Positions 1-6,032 of a stretch of 6,184 bases of DNA are shown one piece after another. The number at the start of each line of letters is the position of its first letter. The stretch's first letter is position 1. Both the position numbers and the translations under genes were made by a program. Source of the stretch: Anaerolineae bacterium (GTDB lineage: Bacteria > Chloroflexota > Anaerolineae > UBA1429); the NCBI GenBank assembly GCA_007118555.1, contig SKRJ01000411.1, forward strand, positions 1 to 6,184, in the 5' to 3' direction. Under the pieces are notes generated by a model, which was not told the origin of the DNA, made no database searches, and worked only from the letters and a program-made list of their open reading frames with translations.

Positions 1-1
1 G

Positions 2-325
2 ACGCGGCCCTATCTGGCAGGTGGCGTGCTGCTGTACGCCATCGTGGGCAGCAGTAACGGCCTGCGGCACCTGGGCGATCTCTATATCCGTATGGGGGCT
101 TGGTTGGATCGGGTCCTGCTGGGCGGCCGCTTTCCCGTCCCCGAGGGGATGACGCAGGAGCGGGCGCACTTTAACGTCATGGATGCCGTGGTGGAGGAGA
201 GCGTCGAGCTGATGGCGGCGGCCCTGCTCCTGGCTGCCGTGCTGGCCTTTGCCGCCGACATGCGCCAGCGGCAGACAGCGCGAGCCATCACAGGGACAGA
301 GGAGCAGGGCGGACGCGTGTCGTAG
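2..325 (+). CDS. Membrane protein of unknown function, C-terminal part (5' end outside window)
   Basis: I do not recognise this gene. The frame is open to the left edge and ends at TAG 323-325, giving 107 visible residues. A GTG at 26 could be read as a start, but the open frame before it (T-R-P-Y-L-A-G-G) already forms part of a hydrophobic segment, so a gene entering from upstream is more likely. Two membrane-like segments are visible: visible residues 4-17 (PYLAGGVLLYAIVG) and about 68-85 (SVELMAAALLLAAVLAF). Between them is a 45-50 residue loop containing the proline-rich stretch FPVPEGM. An acidic cluster, VVEES (63-67), immediately precedes the last helix. The tail of about 20 residues is polar (MRQRQTARAITGTEEQ) and probably cytoplasmic. 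No catalytic motif is visible. It is probably the last gene of an upstream transcript, since hairpins and a new promoter follow. Confidence 0.6.
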   Translation, partial: TRPYLAGGVLLYAIVGSSNGLRHLGDLYIRMGAWLDRVLLGGRFPVPEGMTQERAHFNVMDAVVEESVELMAAALLLAAVLAFAADMRQRQTARAITGTEEQGGRVS

Positions 326-375
326 CCTCTCGGGAATACTCAACCGCAGAGAGGCGAGGCGCCCGGCGGGGCCTC
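325..375 (+). terminator. Tandem hairpins after the first gene, possible terminator
   Basis: A perfect 7-bp inverted repeat, GCCTCTC (325-331) with GAGAGGC (349-355), begins at the last base of the stop codon and encloses a 17-base loop. It is followed directly by GAGGC (356-360) with GCCTC (371-375), which can extend inward by three C-G pairs with one bulged G. The GCCTC at 371 can also pair with GAGGC at 351-355, so the two hairpins compete. No T-run follows (GGGCTTACAG), so this is not a canonical Rho-independent terminator. It may be a Rho-dependent or RNA-stability structure. Confidence 0.4.
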
Positions 376-470
376 GGGCTTACAGGCACACCCTGCCATC
401 CGGTGCGCGCCAGAGCAGCCGTCGCCAACTCCCCCCTTTTGCGGATCGCGCATCTGGTGCCGACGCCCTG

Positions 471-499
471 TTGCACGCCGTGGCAAGCCGCCCTATCAT
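471..499 (+). promoter_or_regulatory. Sigma70-like promoter for the M81-transporter operon
   Basis: The -35-like TTGCAC (471-476) matches TTGACA at 3 of 6 bases. After an exact 17-base spacer comes TATCAT (494-499), matching TATAAT at 5 of 6. Transcription would begin near 506, leaving a leader of about 60 bases before the ATG at 566. This also argues against translation starting at the upstream ATG 506. The rest of the 326-565 gap holds only the hairpins and a palindrome described separately. Confidence 0.5.
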
Positions 500-503
500 G
501 GAG

Positions 504-515
504 CCATGGCCATGG
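504..515. promoter_or_regulatory. 12-bp perfect palindrome at the predicted transcription start
   Basis: CCATGGCCATGG reads the same on both strands and consists of two adjacent CCATGG units. It sits 5 bases after the predicted -10 element, where a repressor could block initiation. No regulator gene is nearby, and in GC-rich DNA it may be chance. Confidence 0.2.
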
Positions 516-565
516 GATGGGTCACGAAGCAGGGCCGCCATCAGGCAGCCCAGGGAGGCAAAGCT

Positions 566-2017
566 ATGCGCATCGCAGTGGGCGGCATCCGGCACGAGTC
601 CAATACCTTTTCACCGCTGCATACCGAGTATACCGACTTTTGGCGGCTCTATGGGGCCGACGCTCAGGCCGAGGGGGCGACGGCGCTGGCCGCGGAGCAG
701 GGCGCCGAGCTGGTGCCCACGCTGGTGGCCTATGCCTATCCGGGGGGCGTGGTGCGGGCCGCGGCCTACCGGCGTCTCAAGGACGAGCTGTTGGCGGCGC
801 TGGAGGCCGCGCTGCCGGTGGATGGCGTGTATCTGGACCTGCACGGCGCCATGCATGTGGAGGGGGTTGGCGACGGGGAGACGGATCTGTCGCAGGCGGT
901 GCGGGACCTCGTGGGCCCCGAGGTCCCCATCTCGGTCAGCCTCGATCTGCATGGCAACATCAGCCCCGCGCTGGTCGCCAACGTCAACGCGCTGACGGGT
1001 CTGCGCACGGCCCCCCACCGCGATGGCACGGAGACCCGCTGTCGGGCGCTGGCGCTCCTGGTGCGGGCAATCCGCGAGTGCCTGGATCTCGAGCCGGTGC
1101 TGATCAAGGTGCCGCTACTCCTGTCGGGCGAGGCGGTGATGACCGACGTGGAGCCGGCTCGCTCTCTGTATGCGCGCCTGCCGGCCATGGCGCAAGAGCC
1201 GGGCATCCTGGATGCCTCGCTCCTGGTCGGCTGCGCCTGGACCGATGGGCCCTACACGACGGCCAGCGTGATCGTAGTGGGGGCGGGGGATGCTCACGCG
1301 GCGCGCAAGCAGGCCCAGTCCCTGGCGCGGGACGTGTGGGCGGCGCGGCACGCGTTCCGCTTTGGCCACGAGACGGCCCCGCCCGAGGAGGCGGTCTCGC
1401 TGGCTGTGGCCGCCGCCGAGGCGCCGGTGTATATCACCGACTCGGGCGACAATGTGACAGCCGGGGGCGCGGGGGACACGACCTGGATGCTGCAGGCGCT
1501 CTTGGCCCAGGGCGCTCAGGATGCGCTGGTGGCCGGCCTGTTCGACCCGGTGGCCGTGGAGCGCTGCGCAGAGGCCGGCGTGGGGAGCGCGCTGACACTT
1601 GCCATCGGTGGTCGGTGTGATCCGCAACACCACGCTTCCGTCACGGTGACGGGGCGGGTCCAGCACCTGGGGCGAGGCGCCCATGAGGGGGACGGCGCGC
1701 CCACGATGGCGACGCTGGTGTGTGGCGGCGTCACCGTCGTGGTATGTGTCGACCGCCGGCCCTTTGCCGAGCGCGCTACCATCGCTCAGGCGGGCGTCGA
1801 CCCCGACCGGTGCAAGATCGTGGTGGTCAAGCAGGGATACCTGTTCCCCGATCTGGTGGACCATGCGCCCCGGGTGATCATGGCCCTGACGCCGGGCGCC
1901 ACCGACCTGGAGCTGGAGCGGCTGCCATACCGGCATGTGCCCCGGCCCATCTACCCGCTGGACCGAGGTCTGGCCTGGAAGCCCTGTTGTGCCTCATCCT
2001 CTACTGGTAATCGATAG
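566..2017 (+). CDS. M81-family (MlrC-like) zinc metallohydrolase
   Basis: 483 aa, a full length for the M81/MlrC family, whose named member opens linearised microcystin; most relatives have unknown small peptide or amide substrates. The N-terminal domain (about 1-290) starts with HESNTF (10-15). It also carries DLHGAM (91-96), SLDLHGN (125-131) and RTAPHRDGTE (147-156). By family analogy D127, H129 and H151 are the zinc ligands, with E11 and D91/H93 near the site. The C-terminal domain (about 290-470) opens with DSGDN (292-296) and GGAGDTT (300-306), the family's glycine-rich signature, and ends with a conserved-looking RPIYPLD (460-466). There is no signal peptide, so it is probably cytoplasmic. 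I chose ATG 566 because GGGAGG (553-558) lies 7 bases upstream and the protein then opens directly on the conserved RIAVGGIRHESNTF strand. An in-frame ATG at 506 would add 20 unconserved residues and coincides with the predicted transcription start. The family call is firm; the substrate is unknown. Confidence 0.9.
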   Translation: MRIAVGGIRHESNTFSPLHTEYTDFWRLYGADAQAEGATALAAEQGAELVPTLVAYAYPGGVVRAAAYRRLKDELLAALEAALPVDGVYLDLHGAMHVEGVGDGETDLSQAVRDLVGPEVPISVSLDLHGNISPALVANVNALTGLRTAPHRDGTETRCRALALLVRAIRECLDLEPVLIKVPLLLSGEAVMTDVEPARSLYARLPAMAQEPGILDASLLVGCAWTDGPYTTASVIVVGAGDAHAARKQAQSLARDVWAARHAFRFGHETAPPEEAVSLAVAAAEAPVYITDSGDNVTAGGAGDTTWMLQALLAQGAQDALVAGLFDPVAVERCAEAGVGSALTLAIGGRCDPQHHASVTVTGRVQHLGRGAHEGDGAPTMATLVCGGVTVVVCVDRRPFAERATIAQAGVDPDRCKIVVVKQGYLFPDLVDHAPRVIMALTPGATDLELERLPYRHVPRPIYPLDRGLAWKPCCASSSTGNR

Positions 2018-2023
2018 GAAAGC

Positions 2024-3007
2024 GTGAACCTACCCAGAATCAGAGTCCATGTCGCGTCTGCGCACGAGATACCCAGGAGTGAGACGACGGCGAGCGCGAA
2101 TCTGCGGGGGGTCGCGGCGCTGGCCTCGGCGCTGCTGGTCTTTTCCCTGCAGGACGTGGCCGTCAAGTGGATCGGGGGCGCCTATCCGGTCATGCAGATC
2201 GCCCTGTTGCGCAGCGTGGTCGCCCTGCCCTGCACCATCGCCTTTTTGCGCTACGAAGGCGCAAGGGGGTTGCCCAACACCAGACAGCACAAGCTCCAAT
2301 ACCTGCGTGGGTTCCTGCTGTTTCTGTCGTTCACGACCTATATGATGGCGATCGCGGCCCTGCCGTTGGCGGATATCTCGGCCATTCGCAACTCGGGGCC
2401 TCTGGTGATCACCCTGCTCTCGGTTGTATGGCTGGGCGAAAAGGTGGGCCCACACCGCTGGCTCGCCCTGCTGGTCGGCTTTGGCGGGGTGCTCCTGATC
2501 GTGCGGCCGGGCTCGGCGACGTTCGACCCGGGGTCGGTCTTTGCCCTGCTGGCGACGCTCTTTTACGCGTTGTCGGTGATGATCACGCGCACGCTGCGGG
2601 CCACCGACAGCAGCGCCACCATGGCCTATTACAGCTCCTGGGTGTACCTGGTCGCCGGGCTGGCTCTGGCACCGGTGGCGATTCTGGTGGGCGAGGCCCC
2701 GGACGCGCATCCCAGTGTGGCCTTTTTCCTGCGCGCCTGGGCCATGCCCACGGTGCTGGATCTGGCCATCATGTGCGGGCTGGGGCTGATCTGGACCGCG
2801 GGCATGTATCTTATGACCCGCGCCTACTCCCTGGCGGAGGCCTCGGTGGCCGCCCCGTTCGAGTATTCGACGCTGCTGTACAATGTGGTGTGGGGCCTGG
2901 TGCTCTGGCAGGAGATCCCCACCCTGCTGACCCTGGCGGGCGCCCTGCTGACCTTGTCGAGCGGCATCTATATCTGGCTTCGAGAGCGGAGGAGGCTCAC
3001 TTCATAG
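2024..3007 (+). CDS. DMT-superfamily transporter, two EamA domains
   Basis: An integral membrane transporter, probably of a small metabolite or amino-acid-like compound. At 327 aa it has the usual length for ten-helix DMT/EamA proteins, with two repeats at about 29-161 and 171-318. The first has SLQDVAVKW (41-49), PLADISAIRNSGPLVITLL (114-132), WLGEK (136-140) and GGVLLIVRPG (154-163). The second ends with SLAEASVAAPFEYSTLLY (269-286) and WQEIPT (295-300), the paired acidic position of the repeat. The C-terminus is basic (RERRR). It starts 6 bases after the M81 stop, so the two are almost surely co-transcribed and the metalloenzyme may act on its cargo. The start is uncertain: GTG 2024 has AGGAA (2016-2020) only 3 bases upstream, and codons 1-20 use AGA, CTA, ATA and AGG, unlike the rest of the gene. 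A later start is possible, but no ATG/GTG/TTG lies in frame before the first helix. Cargo and direction are unknown. Confidence 0.88.
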   Translation: MNLPRIRVHVASAHEIPRSETTASANLRGVAALASALLVFSLQDVAVKWIGGAYPVMQIALLRSVVALPCTIAFLRYEGARGLPNTRQHKLQYLRGFLLFLSFTTYMMAIAALPLADISAIRNSGPLVITLLSVVWLGEKVGPHRWLALLVGFGGVLLIVRPGSATFDPGSVFALLATLFYALSVMITRTLRATDSSATMAYYSSWVYLVAGLALAPVAILVGEAPDAHPSVAFFLRAWAMPTVLDLAIMCGLGLIWTAGMYLMTRAYSLAEASVAAPFEYSTLLYNVVWGLVLWQEIPTLLTLAGALLTLSSGIYIWLRERRRLTS

Positions 3008-3023
3008 GCCAGGAGAGTGCCAC

Positions 3024-3081
3024 ACAGGCCAAACCACACGTGCTTTTGCGTCGGGTTGGATCTGGCCTGTCGGGGCAAAAG
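3024..3081 (+). repeat. Two interlocked inverted repeats downstream of the transporter
   Basis: ACAGGCCA (3024-3031) is the exact reverse complement of TGGCCTGT (3063-3070). CTTTTGC (3043-3049) is the exact reverse complement of GCAAAAG (3075-3081). Because the arms alternate, the RNA could form a pseudoknot, or two mutually exclusive hairpins. Inside the first pair, AACC (3032-3035) can also pair with GGTT (3054-3057). It starts 17 bases after the transporter stop, so a role in transcript end formation or stability is possible. There is no T-run terminator. Confidence 0.4.
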
Positions 3082-3220
3082 AATGCTGAGGCGCCGTGTC
3101 AACTCCGATGATAATCGTACCCAAGCCACAAGGTTCACGCAAGAGACAATCATACCGGAGGGAGGGCGCGTTCCCTCACCCAAAGCGTACTTGGGGGGGG
3201 CACGCCGCTGGCTTTCGCCC
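3082..3220. other. Non-coding stretch with no recognised gene
   Basis: I see no gene here. The short frames crossing it have mixed codon use and no ribosome binding site. It contains a 6-bp hairpin, GAGGGA (3158-3163) with TCCCTC (3172-3177) around an 8-base loop, and a run of eight G at 3193-3200 that is prone to replication slippage or sequencing error. The hairpin lacks the conserved TGGNACCGCG of a T-box, so I do not call a riboswitch. Confidence 0.5.
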
Positions 3221-3249
3221 TTGCCAACCGGCCCTTGCATGGTTAGGAT
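3221..3249 (+). promoter_or_regulatory. Sigma70-like promoter for tdh-kbl
   Basis: TTGCCA (3221-3226) matches the -35 consensus at 5 of 6 bases. An exact 17-base spacer leads to TAGGAT (3244-3249), which matches the -10 consensus at 4 of 6. Transcription would start near 3256, giving an untranslated leader of about 136 bases before tdh, long enough to carry regulation. Confidence 0.5.
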
Positions 3250-3297
3250 AGCAGGGAGAAATCAGGGTTGACGGCCTGGCGGGCTGAGGAGCCGGCA

Positions 3298-3315
3298 GCT
3301 CGGGCGAGCCCGGGC
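3298..3315 (+). promoter_or_regulatory. Stable hairpin in the tdh-kbl leader
   Basis: GCTCGGG (3298-3304) pairs with CCCGGGC (3309-3315) over 7 bp, including one G-T pair, around the tetraloop CGAG. A smaller hairpin, GGCT (3282-3285) with AGCC (3290-3293), lies just upstream. No T-run follows, so it is not an intrinsic terminator. The weak G-only ribosome binding site of tdh (GGGGGG, 3378-3383) could in principle pair with C-rich parts of this leader. I do not recognise a known riboswitch; glycine or threonine sensing would be speculation. Confidence 0.35.
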
Positions 3316-3391
3316 ATCGACGCGGGCCGGCGCGGTTGGATCGTGGCCGCACCACATTGGGCACAAGCAGACCATCCGGGGGGCATAGCCG

Positions 3392-4390
3392 ATGAGCAAT
3401 GACGGTCGCGAAGGGATCCTGGTAACGGGGGCCACGGGTCAGATCGGATCCGAGCTGACGCTGGCCCTGCGTGAACGCTATGGGGGCGCGCGTGTGGTGG
3501 CCGGGGTGCATCGAACCCAGCCCACGGGGGCGCTCAAGGACTCGGGGCCCCATGCGGTGGTGGACCTGACGCGGCCGCAGACGGTTGTGGACGTGCTGGA
3601 CCGCTATGGCGTGGATACGGTGTACAACATGGCCGCGGTGCTCTCCGCCGTCGGCGAGCGAAACCCCGATGTGGCTTGGAGAGTCAACCTGGATGGCCTC
3701 TACACCCTGTTGGAGATCGGCCGCGAGCGCGGGCTCAAGCGCCTCTTTTGCCCCAGCAGTATCGCGGTGTTCGGCCCCGATACGCCCCGCGACCACACAC
3801 CGCAGATGACCATCCTGCGCCCCAAGACCATGTACGGGATCACCAAGGTCGCCGGGGAGCTGCTGGCCGAGTACTACTGGGAGCGGTACGGCCTGGATGT
3901 GCGGGGGATCCGATTTCCCGGCATCATCTCCAACCAGACCTTGCCCGGCGGCGGCACCACCGATTACGCCGTGGACATGTTTTACCGGGCCATCGCCGAT
4001 GCTCCGTACACCTGCTTTGTGCGCGAGGACACCGTGCTGCCCATGATGTACATGCCCGACTGCATCCGGGCCACCATCATGCTCATGGAGGCCGAGGGAG
4101 AGGCGTTGCGGCATCGGGCCAGCTATAACGTGGCGGCCATGAGCTTTGCCGCAGGGGAGCTGGCGCGCGAGATCCGCAGGCACGTGCCGGGCTTTCAGTG
4201 CGCCTTTGAGCCGGATCATCGACAGGCCATCGCCGACTCGTGGCCGCGCTCCATCGATGACGCGGCGGCCCGGGAGGACTGGGGTTGGCAACCCGAGTTT
4301 GACCTGGCGGCCATGGCCATCGATATGCTCGAGATGCTGAGAGAGCGTCGCAAGCAGGGCGCATCGGAGGACGTCCTTGACGAGGGCTAG
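3392..4390 (+). CDS. tdh: L-threonine 3-dehydrogenase, SDR (epimerase-like) type
   Basis: Oxidises L-threonine to 2-amino-3-oxobutyrate with NAD+ in the cytoplasm, the first step of threonine conversion to glycine. It is 332 aa and belongs to the extended short-chain dehydrogenase family (UDP-galactose epimerase-like), not the zinc-dependent alcohol-dehydrogenase type found in E. coli. The Rossmann motif is TGATGQIG (12-19: G13, G16, G19). NMAAVLS (79-85) follows the fourth strand, and LFCPSSIAVFGPDTPRDHTP (118-137) supplies the active-site serine region. The catalytic pair is Y148 and K152 in MYGITK. RFPGIIS (174-180) and PGGGTTDYA (185-193) match what I know of threonine dehydrogenases of this type rather than sugar epimerases. 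The start ATG 3392 has a weak GGGGGG (3378-3383) 8 bases upstream, and no other start is in frame nearby. The immediately downstream kbl makes the assignment strong: that enzyme consumes the unstable product. Confidence 0.93.
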   Translation: MSNDGREGILVTGATGQIGSELTLALRERYGGARVVAGVHRTQPTGALKDSGPHAVVDLTRPQTVVDVLDRYGVDTVYNMAAVLSAVGERNPDVAWRVNLDGLYTLLEIGRERGLKRLFCPSSIAVFGPDTPRDHTPQMTILRPKTMYGITKVAGELLAEYYWERYGLDVRGIRFPGIISNQTLPGGGTTDYAVDMFYRAIADAPYTCFVREDTVLPMMYMPDCIRATIMLMEAEGEALRHRASYNVAAMSFAAGELAREIRRHVPGFQCAFEPDHRQAIADSWPRSIDDAAAREDWGWQPEFDLAAMAIDMLEMLRERRKQGASEDVLDEG

Positions 4391-4405
4391 AAAGAGGGAG
4401 AGATC

Positions 4406-5599
4406 ATGGAGAGGTACGCCTACATCGAATCGGAGATGGCCCAGTTGCGTGAGACCGGGCTATACATCAACCTGCGCGTGATGGAGTCACCGGCCGACGC
4501 CTGGATGGTGGTGGACGGTCAGCGGGTGCTCAATCTGTGCACCAACAACTATCTGGGCCTGGCGAACGACCCCCGCCTCAAGCAGGCCGCCAGGGAGGCT
4601 GTCGATACCTGGGGGGTGGGTCCCGCGGCGGTGCGGTCCATTGCCGGCACCCAGAGCCTGCACGTGGAGCTGGAGCGGCGGTTGGCCGCCTTCAAGGGGG
4701 TGGAAGACGCCCTGTACGTCCAATCCGGGTTCTGCGCGAACCAGGCCGTGATCCCCGTCCTCGTGGGACGGGACCGGGCCACGGGGGAGCAGGACGTCAT
4801 CTTTTCCGATCAGCTCAACCATGCCAGCATCATCGACGGGGCGCGCCTTTCGGGCGCCCGGATCGTGGTCTACCAGCACTGCGATGTGGCCGATCTGGAG
4901 CGCGTGATTCAGGAGCATCTGCCGAACCATCGCCGTGGCCTGCTGGTCACCGACGGGGTGTTTAGTATGGATGGCGACATCGCCCCGTTGGACGAGCTCT
5001 ACCGGGTGGCCGAAAAGTACGGGGTCCTGACCATGGTGGATGACGCCCATGGCGAGGGGGTGCTGGGGGGCGGCAAAGGCATCGTGCACGAGTTTGGCCT
5101 GCAGGGCTGTTTCGACATCGAGATGGGGACCCTGAGCAAGGCCTTTGGCGTGGTGGGCGGCGTTGTGGCCGGGGCCAAGACCGTGATCGACTATTTGCGG
5201 CAACGGGCGCGGCCGTTCCTCTTCTCGAGCGCGGTGACGCCGGCCGACACCGCCGCCTGCCTGGCTGCGGTGGACGTGCTGGAGGAGAGCACCGAGTTGG
5301 TGGAACGGCTCTGGGAGAACGCCGCCTACCTGAAAGCAGGGCTGGCGGATCTTGGCTTTGACACAGGGCGCAGCCAGACCCCGATCATCCCTGTCATGGT
5401 GGGGGATGCCGCGGTGGCGGCCGACTTTTCCCAAAGGCTGTTCGAGGCAGGCGTGTTCGCCATGGCCATCGGCTTTCCCACCGTGCCCCGCGGCAAGGCG
5501 CGCATTCGGGTGATGAACACCGCGGCCCATAGCCGCGAGGATCTGGACGTGGGCCTGGACGCATTCCGCCGCGTGGGACGCGAACTGGGCCTGATCTGA
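4406..5599 (+). CDS. kbl: Glycine C-acetyltransferase (2-amino-3-ketobutyrate CoA ligase)
   Basis: A PLP enzyme of the alpha-oxoamine synthase family that cleaves 2-amino-3-oxobutyrate with CoA to glycine and acetyl-CoA. It is 397 aa, the family's normal length. [15 protein letters not shown] (44-58) is the conserved N-terminal block. [13 protein letters not shown] (78-90), [12 protein letters not shown] (134-145; H139 should stack on PLP) and DGVFSMDGD (183-191) follow. [11 protein letters not shown] (211-221) supplies D212 and H215 for the cofactor, GTLSK (241-245) the PLP lysine K245, and ARIRVM (365-370) the carboxylate-binding arginine R368. The paralogues KAS/BioF and ALAS share the fold, but the adjacent threonine dehydrogenase settles the choice. 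ATG 4406 has a good GAGGGAG (4394-4400) 5 bases upstream. The 15-base gap from tdh has no terminator or promoter, so the two are one operon. Confidence 0.95.
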   Translation: MERYAYIESEMAQLRETGLYINLRVMESPADAWMVVDGQRVLNLCTNNYLGLANDPRLKQAAREAVDTWGVGPAAVRSIAGTQSLHVELERRLAAFKGVEDALYVQSGFCANQAVIPVLVGRDRATGEQDVIFSDQLNHASIIDGARLSGARIVVYQHCDVADLERVIQEHLPNHRRGLLVTDGVFSMDGDIAPLDELYRVAEKYGVLTMVDDAHGEGVLGGGKGIVHEFGLQGCFDIEMGTLSKAFGVVGGVVAGAKTVIDYLRQRARPFLFSSAVTPADTAACLAAVDVLEESTELVERLWENAAYLKAGLADLGFDTGRSQTPIIPVMVGDAAVAADFSQRLFEAGVFAMAIGFPTVPRGKARIRVMNTAAHSREDLDVGLDAFRRVGRELGLI

Positions 5600-5605
5600 G
5601 GCAAA

Positions 5606-5631
5606 GGCCGGGCCTGCGTGGCCGGGCCCGG
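5606..5631 (+). terminator. GC hairpin after kbl, possible transcript end
   Basis: CCGGGCC (5608-5614) and GGCCCGG (5625-5631) form a 7-bp all-GC stem with a 10-base loop, starting 8 bases after the kbl stop. The same stretch contains a 9-bp direct repeat, GGCCGGGCC, at 5606-5614 and 5620-5628. No T-run follows (GCTGACTGG), so it may be a Rho-dependent end or an RNA-protecting hairpin rather than an intrinsic terminator. Confidence 0.4.
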
Positions 5632-5654
5632 GCTGACTGGATCCGGGCAGCGGG

Positions 5655-5950
5655 ATGCAGACGCGGCCGCTGGCGTCGGCGGCCGAGCCGCGACGCTTGC
5701 CCCTGCCCGCCGATACCCATGCTCTGATGCTCGAGGCGCTGCACGGCGTCATGGGCCGGCGCACGGTGATCCTGGTGGATGCCCGGGAGGGCACGGCGGC
5801 GTACGTGGGCGGTGTGCGACGGCTGTCGCGTCCCGGGAGGGCTGGGGCGCCGAGCGTACCCCCCACGGTAGCGCCGCCTCGCCGTTGCGAATGGATGTCT
5901 GGGACTGGACGCTACCGGCTCCGCTCGGCGACGTGGCGCCATGCCCTTGA
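5655..5950 (+). pseudogene. Coding-like remnant with apparent frameshift near 5826
   Basis: I do not recognise the product. From ATG 5655 to about 5825 the frame uses G or C at 50 of 57 third positions (hand count) and encodes a plausible peptide including MLEALHGVMGRRTVILVDA and GTAAYVGGVRRL. After that this frame drops to 38 of 55 and reads like noise to its stop at 5991-5993. From 5828 the frame one base earlier rises to 32 of 40 G/C third positions, encodes LRMDVWDWTLPAPLGDVA and stops at 5948-5950, while before 5826 the same frame scores clearly lower. This fits one gene that lost a base near 5826, about 98 residues in total. ATG 5655 has only a weak G-rich binding site. It could instead be ordinary GC-rich non-coding DNA, or a real 112-residue protein (5655-5993). 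Confidence 0.35.
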
Positions 5951-5974
5951 CGAATCCCCCCGGGATGCCATAGT
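5947..5974 (+). promoter_or_regulatory. Possible sigma70-like promoter for the last gene
   Basis: TTGACG (5947-5952) matches the -35 consensus at 5 of 6 bases. A 16-base spacer leads to CATAGT (5969-5974), matching the -10 consensus at 4 of 6. Transcription would begin near 5981, about 50 bases before the ATG at 6033. It overlaps the end of the candidate remnant, which fits that remnant no longer being a working gene. Confidence 0.35.
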
Positions 5975-6032
5975 AAGGGCGCAGAGATCGTGATTTGCCA
6001 ACTCCCTCTATGCGCAGAGAAAGGACGGCGCC

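Noticed and set aside
506..565. Upstream in-frame ATG extending the M81 protein by 20 residues
   Set aside because: It coincides with the predicted transcription start, lacks a ribosome site, and the conserved protein starts exactly at ATG 566 behind GGGAGG.
403..1620. 405-codon open frame on the + strand
   Set aside because: Overlaps the M81 gene in another frame; the translation is almost all G, A and R and is a shadow.
2030..2710. 226-codon open frame on the - strand under the transporter
   Set aside because: Antisense shadow; R/Q/H/G-rich with no domain, while the + strand frame has clear EamA repeats.
3152..3180. Possible T-box-like leader element upstream of tdh
   Set aside because: The hairpin resembles the GAGGG part, but the diagnostic TGGNACCGCG is absent and it lies upstream of the predicted promoter.
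3017..3271. 84-codon open frame between the transporter and tdh
   Set aside because: No ribosome site, mixed third-position bases, runs through the inverted repeats and the tdh promoter, and has no recognisable domain.
3176..4291. 371-codon open frame on the - strand
   Set aside because: Antisense to tdh and its leader; composition is low-complexity H/G/P/R and shows no motif.
4487..5866. 459-codon open frame on the - strand
   Set aside because: It lies opposite kbl, whose motifs are complete. In GC-rich genes the antisense frame often stays open; the translation is rich in H, G, Q and P with no domain.
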